From Ligula intestinalis (Eukaryota; Platyhelminthes; Cestoda; Diphyllobothriidea; Diphyllobothriidae), in assembly GCA_036362985.1 (NCBI GenBank), contig JAYGXS010000001.1, positions 50,854,976-50,918,975 of the forward strand: a stretch of 64,000 nucleotides of DNA, in the 5' to 3' direction. Positions 42,902-52,745 of this stretch are shown here, in pieces. Under the pieces are notes generated by a model, which was not told the DNA's origin, made no database searches, and saw nothing but the letters and a program-made list of their open reading frames with translations. Each line of letters begins with the position of its first letter. The first letter of the stretch is position 1. Position numbers and translations under genes: made by a program.

Positions 42902-44990
42902 ATAGACTGCTCCATCAAACCCTACCCTTGCAAGCAGCCTTCGCTTATAGACCCACCCCCATTTCCACTACTCACTTATCCGAAAAGACGAACACGTTTA
43001 AACTCGCACTCAAATTTCCATATAAATGTAAGGCCTGACGAGAATTTGTCGAAAGTACACGTATACTCGCCAAACTGGACTTCCGAAAGTTTAAACTATC
43101 TCTTACAACCTAGCAAGTTGCCACCTGAGAGCTGTCGATTCAGAGTTAAGTACTTAGGATCCAAACATCAGTCTACTTAAGAGCAGTGTATACATTGTCC
43201 CATTCAGAAAAGTGCAAATTTTCAAATTTATAACAGACTTAGCATCAAAAAACTCGGTTCGCAGCACAAAATGCAATAGTTTTCAGCAATACTGGTTTGT
43301 TTAATGCAATAAAATTGTCTGTTTAATAAAAAAGGCTGATAAACCAATAAATATTACGCGAATTGGCTGAGGAATGGCAAAGCATTGGGCAGACACAACG
43401 ATGCCTCTGAGGTGATGCACTTACTGAAGGCTGAACTGTGTCTCATATACCGAGGAAGGGGGCGCGAATTCTGACGAGTTCGCAATTCTGTGGAAGTACT
43501 AAGACGACTTACACATTCTCTCACAAGACCGCAAGGAACAGAATGACCAAAATAATCGGATTGCCGTGAAATCATTGAAGACGGTATGAGAGAATGGTTT
43601 TGAAGCTAATTGAAGAAAAGTTAATTGAGGGAAAAGTTTAAGTCAAAATTCCCAAGAAGTAAACCAATTGGAAAAGTTACCACTCCGCTTAGCAGTAAAA
43701 TTAGCAAAAGAACATATTTTATGTCTTAGTGTACTTATCCAGCTTGATAAAAATATTTAAAGCATCGGATTCGTGGGAAGCTACAATCCGTGCAAAATAG
43801 TCAACTAAAAGTAACAGCTACGGTTAATTTGCAGGCTGCGATGCATTTTTGAAGAAGCGTACCCAGCTGTTTCTTTTGTTTTGCTTTTTCACAGGTTTCG
43901 TCGATAAAAATATGGAACCCTCTGTTCTCTGCTTACTGTGCTCTGACAAACTCTGGAGAAAATAGTATTTAATGATGTATATTGTCCACAGCCTGAAACC
44001 GCTGTCATTTTCATCGGTTGAGTGAACCTTAAACTACGTATACTTTTGGGGATAGTTTGCTAAAGGAAATTATTGCGACTATTTGTAAAATCTCGCAAGC
44101 AAACGACTTTTAGCAACAAAATAATAATTGTGATAAGATCTCTCACCTAAACTTAATATTTTTTAGAGTAGGACTATGTGAACTTTCCTCATTAACGCAT
44201 TCGGAAATGGTAGACTAAGCAAGCTCTTTAAACTATCGATAACCCCAGGATTGCCCATAGCGGAAATGGTCATTATGAAGAGTTCAGGCGTTAGGCCATA
44301 CTGAGGACGAGAAGCGACATATTTCCAAAAAAATTTTTACAAAAATTTTGTTCGCGCAGATAGCAAAAATTGATAGTCATTATAAAAAATCAAAGAAACG
44401 CAACTGTCAACACATGAAAGAAATTGACTAATGAAAGCCCAATAAAACAACTTTTTTATGTCATTATAAGAATATAGTAGTAGAAAAACAGAGAGTTACT
44501 TTCTTTAGTCATTAATTTATCATAAAAAACAGACTAGTTATTTATATTAAACCTAGAGAGCGTACATATTCTATTTTGCAATACCTTCAAGTTGGTGCCA
44601 ATATATAAATCCTAAATAATCGTGTGACCAGCAGCAAGGCTCCCCGTTGTGCCCGGTAAGTGGTTTCTTTCATACTCGTTTAGGAGGTAGATCTTTTCAC
44701 CTGTGCACTCAGTTATAATCTCGTCTGGGCTAGCTGGTTTTTGTGTGTCCGGAGTTGCAATTTGTAGCTAATTTTAACGGTGTGGTCTTCTGAAAGATTT
44801 TTATGTAAGCTGGCAAAGGTCGAGGTTACCGGCTGCCCCAGGTGAGGTGTTCAAAACTTTCGACCGACAGTTACACATCGTGTGTAGCCACACCAGGTGG
44901 ATATTCTGTAATTTCTCAACTTGAGATTCTAATCCTGACTCCATAACATCATTTCTATTGTCGATTCCGACAATATTCACCGTTTTAAAG
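42902..44990. other. Unassigned intergenic DNA
   Basis: No gene, tRNA or recognised mobile-element motif was found. Confidence 0.4.
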
Positions 44991-44993
44991 AAG

Positions 44994-45068
44994 AGGAAGA
45001 CGCGATCGCTGGAACCATAGTTTTATTCTGAGCTTTTGGCTCCGCACGAGAAGCCATCGTCAGAGTAA
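44994..45068 (-). repeat. Penelope-like terminus (solo copy)
   Basis: Matches 797-878 and 51101-51179 in the same orientation: GATCGCTGGAACCATAGTTT, then GCCATCGTCAGAG. On the minus strand it contains CTCTGACGATGGC, the start of the hammerhead-like core, but the CGAAACGTC part is degraded to CCAAAAGCTC. Confidence 0.6.
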
Positions 45069-45179
45069 ATGAGAACAGCAAACGTCAGCTATGCCGTGTA
45101 TTTCACAGCGTGGTGGTGCAGCGACGGTAACTTAGTCTTAATTCATAAGAGACTTGCAATACATCTAATGCACTCTCTA

Positions 45180-45475
45180 TTCCCTCACGCGCCTGCTCCT
45201 ATGTCAGAACAATGTAAACAAGACAAGAGGCGGGAGTGGACGCAGGCGGTCAATGCCCCGAAGCCTAACCCAGACCACACAGAGCTGGAGTGCCAAAAAG
45301 GCTATGAGTGGCTGGTGCCTGAGCCCGCACCTACCTGTGCAATTACTGCCCCTCACCTCATGTTCGGCATTTATTTTGAGAGTGCAACCCGAATAAAGCC
45401 TGCCGTGCCGTGCCTTGAGCTGGCTTCCTTGTTGATACAGCGCATCTACCAAGCGACCTGTTTTGGAGGCAGATG
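45180..45475 (-). mobile_element. SINE family C copy
   Basis: It has the same layout as 8590-8880: GGCTATGAGTGGCTGGTGCC, CTCATGTTCGGCATTTATTT, and minus-strand head GGTAGATGCGCTGTATC. The long plus-strand frame across it is a by-product of the repeat. Confidence 0.6.
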
Positions 45476-45699
45476 GCTCCACAGAGTTGTTACTACAGTA
45501 GTTACCGCGCTCTTGTATCGATTAGAGTTGGTAGGTGACATCAGAGAACCATCAGGAGATGTTTAGCAGTAACCACTGAAGTGCTAGCTGTAGAATTGCA
45601 GTCATCTTTTTAACTGGTTCACGACGAGTTTCGGAAGAAACACCTCATGTGGTTGCTGCGTACGGCAGGGCAACACACCTACACCGTTAACATTAAGTC

Positions 45700-45965
45700 C
45701 ATACCCTCCGAACGCCCTTTGGGAGAGTGATTTCTGTTAGCGAGTTGTTAACGTTAATCAACGAGATTCAATATCCCACAGCCTAAATGGGCAATGCAAT
45801 TAACCTACGGTTCAATCATTAGAGTGTTAGACTTCTAAGTAAAGAGTCACAAAGGCTAGCTTTGGGTGGGTCGCCACTTATGGTTGGGTATGACTGACTG
45901 TTTACGGCCAATGAGTCACTACTGGACATTCCAGCCTGCTTTATCTGTGCCAGCAATGCTCTCTG
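45700..45965 (+). mobile_element. SINE family A copy
   Basis: The leader GTTAACGTTAATCAACGAGA matches 17830-17860. The tRNA-like head (ACGGTTCAATCATTAGAGTG) and the body (CTACTGGACATTCCAGCCTG, TTTATCTGTGCCAGCAATG) follow in family order, with substitutions in the A box. Confidence 0.6.
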
Positions 45966-46327
45966 AAAGGCTTTCTGTTTAACTTTTTCTACCAATAGAT
46001 TAAATCATGGCCTTTTTGAAATCCATCAAAACCATAGAAGGTTGCACCGCTTTGTCAAAATAACGGTCGCCTTTTTGGAAGTCAAAACGCCCTTAGGAGT
46101 GCAGCTACGTGCAGGGGCCCGTTTCGCATTTTCACTTTACGAAAGGGATTTCGCCCATAGCCAGAGAAATGAGTGTGCGATGTAGTGCACATCACAGAAG
46201 ATGGTTCAGTTTAAAATGTATCTTTTTACCGCAAGTAGCAATTCTAGTTTTGCAAAGTCGACTTTTATACACAGCGATTTTAAATAAGTATGAATTGTTT
46301 ACATTTGGACCGTGCGATTTCCAACAT
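45966..46327. other. Unassigned DNA 3' of the minus-strand exon
   Basis: This would hold the 3' untranslated region of the minus-strand gene candidate, but no clear polyadenylation signal was seen. Confidence 0.35.
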
Positions 46328-46607
46328 TTACCGATAGATAACACGTACGTTTTTTCTGTTGCCACTTTGGGCAGAGAAGTTACTGTCTTCATCATTACTG
46401 CTGTCGCTATCACTACTGCTGTCGCTATCATCATCACTGCTGCTGCCACTATCACTACTGCTGTCACTGTCGTCCGAGGTGTCTGATATCTCATCAGATG
46501 TGTCGGATTCTGTAGGCGTATCTTCATCGCTTGATTCCTCGTCTGCTTTCGCTCGTAAAGCTGCTGCCCTCTGCTTCTTTTTGGCCTCCTCAAGTTTGAG
46601 ATATTTT
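46328..46607 (-). CDS. Candidate last exon with Ser/Asp-rich acidic tail
   Basis: After a TTTTTAG acceptor the minus strand reads KYLKLEEAKKKQRAAALRAK, a lysine/alanine-rich probably helical stretch. About 50 residues dominated by Ser, Asp and Glu (DSDSSSDSGSSSDDDSDSSS) follow, then it ends NRKNVRVIYR. Such tails occur in nuclear and RNA- or chromatin-associated proteins and are often casein-kinase-2 targets. I do not recognise the protein. The acidic part comes from an imperfect 12-18 bp repeat, so a chance open frame in a minisatellite remains possible. The neighbouring exon-like pieces argue for a gene. Confidence 0.4.
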
Positions 46608-46641
46608 CTAAAAATTTTCGAAAAAAAAACACTGATACTAC

Positions 46642-46737
46642 CAATCAAATCGTTTCCAAATGGCTGTCATGTGCGCCAGATATTCTTTGAGTGAAAGAGA
46701 CTCCGCAGTTCGCTCCATGACTGACTGAGATTTCAGC
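46642..46737 (-). CDS. Candidate internal exon upstream of the acidic exon
   Basis: On the minus strand a TTTTCTCACAG acceptor is followed by 96 nt encoding LKSQSVMERTAESLSLKEYL and then AHMTAIWKRFD, open in one frame only. A GTAGTA donor follows. The intron to 46607 would be 34 nt, within the very short size class known in flatworms. However, the split codon would read TG+A, a stop. Either the splice choice is wrong, or the gene is broken, or the two pieces are unrelated. Product unknown. Confidence 0.35.
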
Positions 46738-47082
46738 CTGTGAGAAAATATTTGCAGAAGGGTATTTTAAGACAATAATTATGAAAAATTTGTTACTGCG
46801 ATATAACAATTATATCCTTCGAATGCGTCGAAAATTTTAAGGAATCAATTAAAATCATACCAGATGAAACTTTGATGACGGTTCGCTAAAGCTTTGTATC
46901 AGCCGTGTGTGAGTTGGAACTCAATTTGTTAATTATATTGCTCCGCTTTAACGCTGCATCACATTTACAGTGAAATGCCATTTGGTCCCCTTTGTCTTGC
47001 AGAGTGCTGGAATGCGTGCAGGTGTGTGCTTCGAGCTTCAATCAACAAAGTGGGGTAGAAAAAGAAGCAGCCAAGAGCTTAC

Positions 47083-47125
47083 CAAAAATGCAGGTTGTGC
47101 AATGCACTTTTAGAGCCAATTGGGA
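47083..47125 (-). CDS. Candidate 43-nt micro-exon
   Basis: The minus strand shows CGTTTCACAG, 43 nt encoding PIGSKSALHNLHF, then GTAAGC. Its phase fits the exon at 46642-46737 through a split Trp codon. No upstream exon with matching phase was found, so support is limited to good splice-site context and phase. Confidence 0.25.
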
Positions 47126-48610
47126 CTGTGAAACGTGAGACTGCAAGAGATGAGCAGTGATCGTTTTCCTAAAAACGTGAATGATGCGTAATAAATGTGC
47201 CTTTGCATGAATGAACTGGCCTATTAAAATGCGAAATTATGTTGCATAACTATAGTTTCTCAACCTGTCAAAGGTCAGTCATCAGAAATTCAGCCTTTGA
47301 GATTTCTTAAAATCAAGTTTAAATGCGAATAATTGGCGTGCAGTACGTACTCAGGGTAGGAAGTGTTTAAAGGTTCTCGAATATTTTCAGTTGTTGGACC
47401 GCTATCTGCACCACGATTTACTCGTTTGTGCGTTTTGTTCTTATAAGAACTCAACTGCAATGCCTATTGTGCGTTAGAAAGCAAAAGCATCATTCAACGA
47501 CGCGCAGTGTGATGCTCCGAGCCGGCCAAGGTTTTAGGATGCCGGGATAAATCCGGGCTAAGTCAGAACTGAATGGAACTGTCCGACAAATCAACACTTA
47601 GCCATGTTTCTAAACGTACTAAGACTTATGTGAAGGATAAGCGCAAAATACGAACGATATAAAGAGAATGCGGTAGGAAAAGGGAAGAGTTACGGCATTG
47701 GATAATCTGTCTGGATAGAGGATGAACTTGACATGTCTGTTACATAACCGGTAGGGAATCCCGCCCACGTTGCATCTGCAGGTATGAGCTTGGAAGATGC
47801 CGGAAGTCGGTGGAAGTTGCACGCTGCCTGTTGTTAGGTTGCGCGAGAGAGGAGCATTATACTTACCTACTTCCTACCGAACGTTCCGTTTTTTAACGAA
47901 AAACAAGTTATTGAAAACATTGTAGAATTCAGTTACTATCACACAATAAACAGAACTACTAGAGACAATGCAAAATGTTTCTACTGCATGGATGGATGTC
48001 CGAAAACGATCAGAATTTGTTTAAATATTTTGAAAAGTAAGATACTATCCTTAAAATATCAATATCCAAATACTGTCCATTAGATGATATGCACCTTTCC
48101 CAACGGATTTTTTTACTAGTCAAAACACTTTTAACATTCTCACGGACTAATGCTGTTAAGCCTCTCCAACAATTTTTATATAACCTCTGATACTCTCTGA
48201 AAATGCTTTCCTTTTACGGTTTTTTTTATGCTTGGGAATAAGCATTTGCAGGAGGGTTTGATCGGATGACTGAGCCGGAAGTAAAAAAAACCAATTTAAT
48301 ACTTATTTTAACCAAAAACGACTGATCTCGATGGCTGTGCATGGATGCAGTTTGTCATGATAAAGCAGACAGCCCTTAATGGCAACATTTCAGGTCGTTT
48401 GATCGCACTCCCTCAGGCAATCACTTTATTACTCGCAGATGGTAGTGCGATTTCAATATGCTGCTTTAAGAAGAAAACAAAGCATCATGACTCTGTTTCT
48501 CCTTAAGGTTGGTCATGGCGAAATCATTAAGAGTGTCCGAACAGACTTTAATGAAACAATGACTCTATCCGATTCGGTGACTCCCCATAAACATTACTTG
48601 GTCAATTGAG
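47126..48610. other. Unassigned intergenic DNA
   Basis: A minus-strand stretch around 47350-47450 is open (LSSYKNKTHKRVNRGADSG) after a GCATTGCAG, but its phase does not join the downstream micro-exon. Nothing else recognised. Confidence 0.35.
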
Positions 48611-48614
48611 TCGG

Positions 48615-48690
48615 AAGAGAAGAAAATGATTCGATCGCTGATACAAGTCATCCTCTTCTCAATTACTTCCTGGGACTCGCATGTTGGCTT
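48615..48690. repeat. Rearranged Penelope-like terminus fragment
   Basis: GATTCGATCGCTGATACAA (plus orientation) is directly followed by CTTCTCAATTACTTCCTGGG, the reverse complement of the flank seen at 756-796. The two parts sit head-to-head, showing a rearranged junction. Confidence 0.5.
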
Positions 48691-50320
48691 GTATTCAGTC
48701 CAAAGAGTAACTAGAAGATGTACTTAGTGGAAGAGAGAAATATTGACATCTCACTTGTCTACAGAAAATGATTTTCCTTTATTTTCTTACCTCGTATGTT
48801 TGATAATAAGGTAGACACAACTGGAACAGTGAATAATCCTTGAAGTCTTCATTCAAAATTTGCAGTGAAGAGTGCTCCCAAAATGTCAGCATTTGACCTG
48901 TAAAATGCTTAATTATTATGGTTGTTTTTCGCAGTGAGGTGAGAAGAATATGCCACGCGCGCGCTTTTCACAAGTGCACCAGTGCCTTCGACAAATTCTT
49001 GTTCGATCAGAGCGAGGTAGGTTTTTCAGTATGGCAACTGCTGCATGCAAAAAACATGATGAAATATAAATTGCTATTTTAGCATATACCTGGTCGCGTT
49101 ATTTTGATCCTCTGAGTATATTTAATCCAGCGAAAAACATTTTAGTTAGGAAAATTGCCCTTTTAGTTAAGTTTATTCAGGATAATGGGCATTACTTATG
49201 GCGAAATTGGGAGTAGTCTCAGATCTATGGAATTTTCTATGACCTTTAGTAGGACAAAACTAAACCTCTTATTAATATGCATTATTATATGGAAGGATTC
49301 GAGATCAATTTAAAAGTGATAAATATATTCCTTGCAGAACTGGAATATTATGTCCAGAATGTTTGAGACGCAAGCGAAGCGAAGCTTAAGGAATCGCATT
49401 TTTCAGAAATCAAGGAATGATTTATGTTTCAAGAATTATGTCAAGCTAACCTGTGAAGATTTATTGCACAAAACATAATGCCAAGAATTTTTAGTCACAT
49501 TTTGTTTTATCGCATCGCTTAGGTCGCGAATAAGCTAAATGTCCATATATGCTTCCGTAAAGGTAATGTAAAACAGGCCTTTTTAAATATCACTCCTGTA
49601 GAAATATACTTTGTTATACGCTATACTTTCACTTGCGCTTCATTTAGAAACGTAACAGATGGAAGAATAATAATTTTGGAAATATCGTATTACAGATATG
49701 GCAAGGGTTTTTTGTATTCGCACGCATAGAAAAGAGCCTGGAAGTAATCCACTTTGGCAAAAATAACCCAATGTAAGAAGAAAAGTGAGTTCTTTCATTC
49801 CGTCATATGGGATCATTTGCCTTCAGGTAAATAAAAAAAACTACCATTTCCATTTTAATTTTAACTTAACCTTTGACAAACTTGATATGCAGAGAAGTTT
49901 TGCAGCCGAATATCTAATTCAAGCTCTTTTTTAGAGATAACCTATTAAAAGTGTTTTTATTACTCTTAGGAAAACAATATCACACTTCTGTTGCAGACTT
50001 TCTTTTTGCTTGACAATGTGGTTTCCTCTTTTGAGGCATTTCTCAATATGGTCCACATGGCCATCTTCATAAGAACTTATATCCAAAAAAATCATTTGTT
50101 CGGAAAATGCTCTTGATGGATATGATGATCAATGATCAAACTTGTAGAAGCTTAGGCATTCTGCATACAGCACTTGTCATACTGCACTACTATAAGTGTT
50201 TGTGTATGTTATCTGCACCTCAACCCTCCTGCAGTCTTCTTGATCCTGTTTTTACACCAGACGCGAATAGGTGAGAGAATGGAGAGTGCGGTAAATGCGG
50301 TGCAGGCCTACTATCACGCA
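48691..50320. other. Unassigned intergenic DNA
   Basis: No gene, tRNA or recognised mobile-element motif was found. Confidence 0.4.
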
Positions 50321-50394
50321 AGTCACCGCATTTGCCCTCAACGTGCGGATCACCGTTAGTCACCGCATTTGCCCTCAATGTACGGATAGCCGTT
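50321..50394 (+). repeat. 37-bp tandem duplication
   Basis: Units 50321-50357 and 50358-50394 both start AGTCACCGCATTTGCCCTCA and end CCGTT, with four differences. Confidence 0.8.
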
Positions 50395-51095
50395 CAAGCA
50401 TAAGGCGTTCGTAATTTTAGTGGTTCGCGTGTTGACAGTATTTTAGGGTGGGATCAATCAAACAGCTATAAACCTTTAAGCATCTCAATCCAATGTGGCT
50501 GAATGCAAAATATAAGGACCTGCGCCAACGCTCAACCTCATCCTTAATGACCAACGTCACTCTATGGTGTACATGAATGACCCGTCAAACTGGCTCTAGG
50601 GCCCCTGCATAAAGGGGAACAGAGTCCACGAACATTCCAACCATTTTGGGTGATATGGTTAATGACTTAATTTTTCATTCACTTGACCCAATTGTGTCGA
50701 ACACATGCCAGCAAGGATCGGTTTACCCGCCCAGCCTAGTCCAAGAATATACCAATTATGGTACTGTAAAAGGACTACCCAATCAGAATTTGGTAAGAAA
50801 CCAATCTAAGATCTACCAGCTAAATACTGGCCCAACTTAATTATTGCAAGTGGGCGGGTGGCAAAGTTTACCGAGTCGACAACCAAGGAACCCGAAAAGG
50901 TTGACAAACTCTATCTTAAATTGGACATATCGGGTCTAACGCTATACACGCCGATGTAAAAATGTCTACATTAGATGACATCTTGACGAGGCTTGGGGAA
51001 GGCTGTACGTTTTGATCCGATATTTCTACTATTCGAAGCAATCATGAGTATTGCTAATAAAATTGAACATGTGAGTCCCAGGAAGGTATTGAGAA
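50395..51095. other. Unassigned intergenic DNA
   Basis: No gene recognised. Confidence 0.4.
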
Positions 51096-51100
51096 ACAGA

Positions 51101-52545
51101 AGACGACACGATCGCTAGGACAATACGTTTATTCGCCTAACGTTTTGTAATCCATCGTGGATTTATCATCAGAGACATACTGACAGAACGGTAGTGGAAA
51201 CAGTTTGTGTAATTCATTCGAATGGAAGTATGCACAGGGTTATACCGTAAAATTTAATCGTATAGAAAAAATCGATAAATGCCTTTGATTGTGCGCTTAT
51301 TCGTTGTGTCAACAATAACCATCTGGCCTTGTGGTGTTGGCATAAGATGATGTGGTGGCCTGTGTGTTGACGGACTGGGGGCCCATGAACCATGACTACA
51401 GTTATTCTCGGCTCACTCGCTTATCACCTCTTGCGAGAATTTCGGCCTCATCAAATTTGTATGTATGGTCGGGTCTCGTCGAATTAGCCGCAAATTGAGA
51501 ATTGGCATCATTTCACCGCACTGGCTGCCACGTGTTTGGAAATTCGCGTCTTAAGAAGCCTGCCAGTTTCTCCGATATAGTTGCTTTGTCCGCAACTGTA
51601 CCAGATCCTGTGGCAGTGGGTCTTTCAGTTTCATGATCTGACGCTTTAGGGTTGCTTATGGCCTGTGTTTGATTCCAACTCCAAGTGGTGCGAGAAGGTG
51701 GCCGACAGCTTCCCATACGTTTTTGACGTACGGGATCGCTCACTAAATTTTGGGGTCCGTTTGACTTTGTTGGCCATCTCGTTTGCGCGAGCACCGGTTG
51801 ACGAAGTCGTGTGGGCAACCATTTTCTCTGAACCACCGTCGAAGATATTGTACCTTGGCAAATTTATCGTCTTGATCACTGCAGTGCCTCTCAACACGCC
51901 GATTGAACGTCCTTACGCAACTGCATTTGTCGCTGATTGGCTGGTTGATGTTGTAGTTCAGTACTTGAATTGTGTTTGTCTTTAGGCCACCACAAACTCT
52001 GCGATGGACGAAGACATTAAGGAAGGCCAGCTGGTTGTTCTCTTCTTCCTCCCTCGTGAATTGGATGCCCGAAAAGACGCAGTTGAGACGTTTTTTGAAC
52101 GTGAGCAATTAATCATGTTCGATGACGCCTAAGGTGTCATCCACATACTGCGTCCAGAATTTTGGTCTGTGGTGTTGGAAGACTAGCGACCCCAGCCATT
52201 TTAGGACTGCCTCGGCTATGAGTCCCGAAATCGGTGAACCCATTGGTGTCCCCTTCACCTGCTCGTAGATTGGTCCGTCAATCGTGAAGTACGTCCTGAG
52301 ACAGAATTTCAGGAGCTGTAAGATCTGGGCGTGTCCAAGGCGATTCTCCATCTCATCATATTCGCTTCGTAGGAGTAGGTTGACGGTCTCGACTGCCAGA
52401 TCCTAAGGTAGAACACTGTGCACACACAAAATATTTCTGCTACTGTTCTGTGATTATGTCTCTGAGGATGAATACTCGACGGATTTCGAAAAGTCAGGCG
52501 AATAAACATATTGTCCCAGCGATCGAGTCATCTTCTACTTATAAA
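51101..52545 (-). mobile_element. Penelope-like element with inverted termini
   Basis: Read on the minus strand: FCLRTYFTIDGPIYEQ, then VKGTPMGSPISGLIAEAVLK and the catalytic YVDDTLG near 52130. RT C-terminal motifs follow (FTREEEENNQLAFLNVFVHR, CSCVRTFNRRVERHC), then the GIY-YIG part IWYSCGQSNYIGETGRLLKT near 51560. Several frame breaks occur. The N-terminal RT part is missing. About 80-bp inverted copies bracket it at 51101-51179 and 52451-52545. The same sequence recurs solo elsewhere in the window, so it is the element's own terminus. Confidence 0.8.
52451..52540 (+). ncRNA. Hammerhead-ribozyme-like motif in a Penelope terminus
   Basis: On the plus strand: GTCT, then CTGAGGATGA (core CTGANGA with one extra base), a variable 15-nt stretch, CGAAAAGTC and AGGCGAAT. 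Related copies give a consensus CTGANGA...CGAAACGTC. GTCT before the core can pair with AGGC after it to form stem I. The palindromic CG between GAAA and TC would allow the two-molecule form described for Penelope-like elements. This copy has substitutions and may be inactive. Confidence 0.35.
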
Positions 52546-52649
52546 TCATGAGCATCTAAACCCAATGCTTGCTGCTCTTCATTTCATCTTCATGAGGATT
52601 CTGAGACTGAACACTGTATTCCGGGATCTTTGCACTCTTTGGTAGAGCG

Positions 52650-52745
52650 ATTAGAGTGACTGCTAAGGTAAGGGTTGGGTGGGCGGTGGTCAATATTAGG
52701 TTGTGGTTCAGGGTTGTGATTAGGTTGGAGTTAGAACATAGTCGT
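52650..52745. repeat. Degenerate TTAGG-like simple repeat
   Basis: Irregular G/T-rich units (AAGGTAAGGGTTGGGTGG, TATTAGGTTGTGGTTCAGGG) resemble the complementary form of the tract at 1905-2075. Confidence 0.45.

Noticed and set aside
45069..45566. A 165-codon plus-strand gene
   Set aside because: It spans another SINE family C copy; the corresponding frame is not kept in the copies at 8590 or 29475.
46381..46480. A CRISPR-like or satellite array
   Set aside because: The 12-18 bp units are an imperfect minisatellite encoding Ser/Asp repeats. There are no spacers and the sequence is eukaryotic.
46192..46644. The 150-codon minus-strand frame overlapping the acidic exon
   Set aside because: It gives a Val/Ala/Thr run from the same repeat in a different phase. 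The acidic frame has a more natural composition and an exon-like start.
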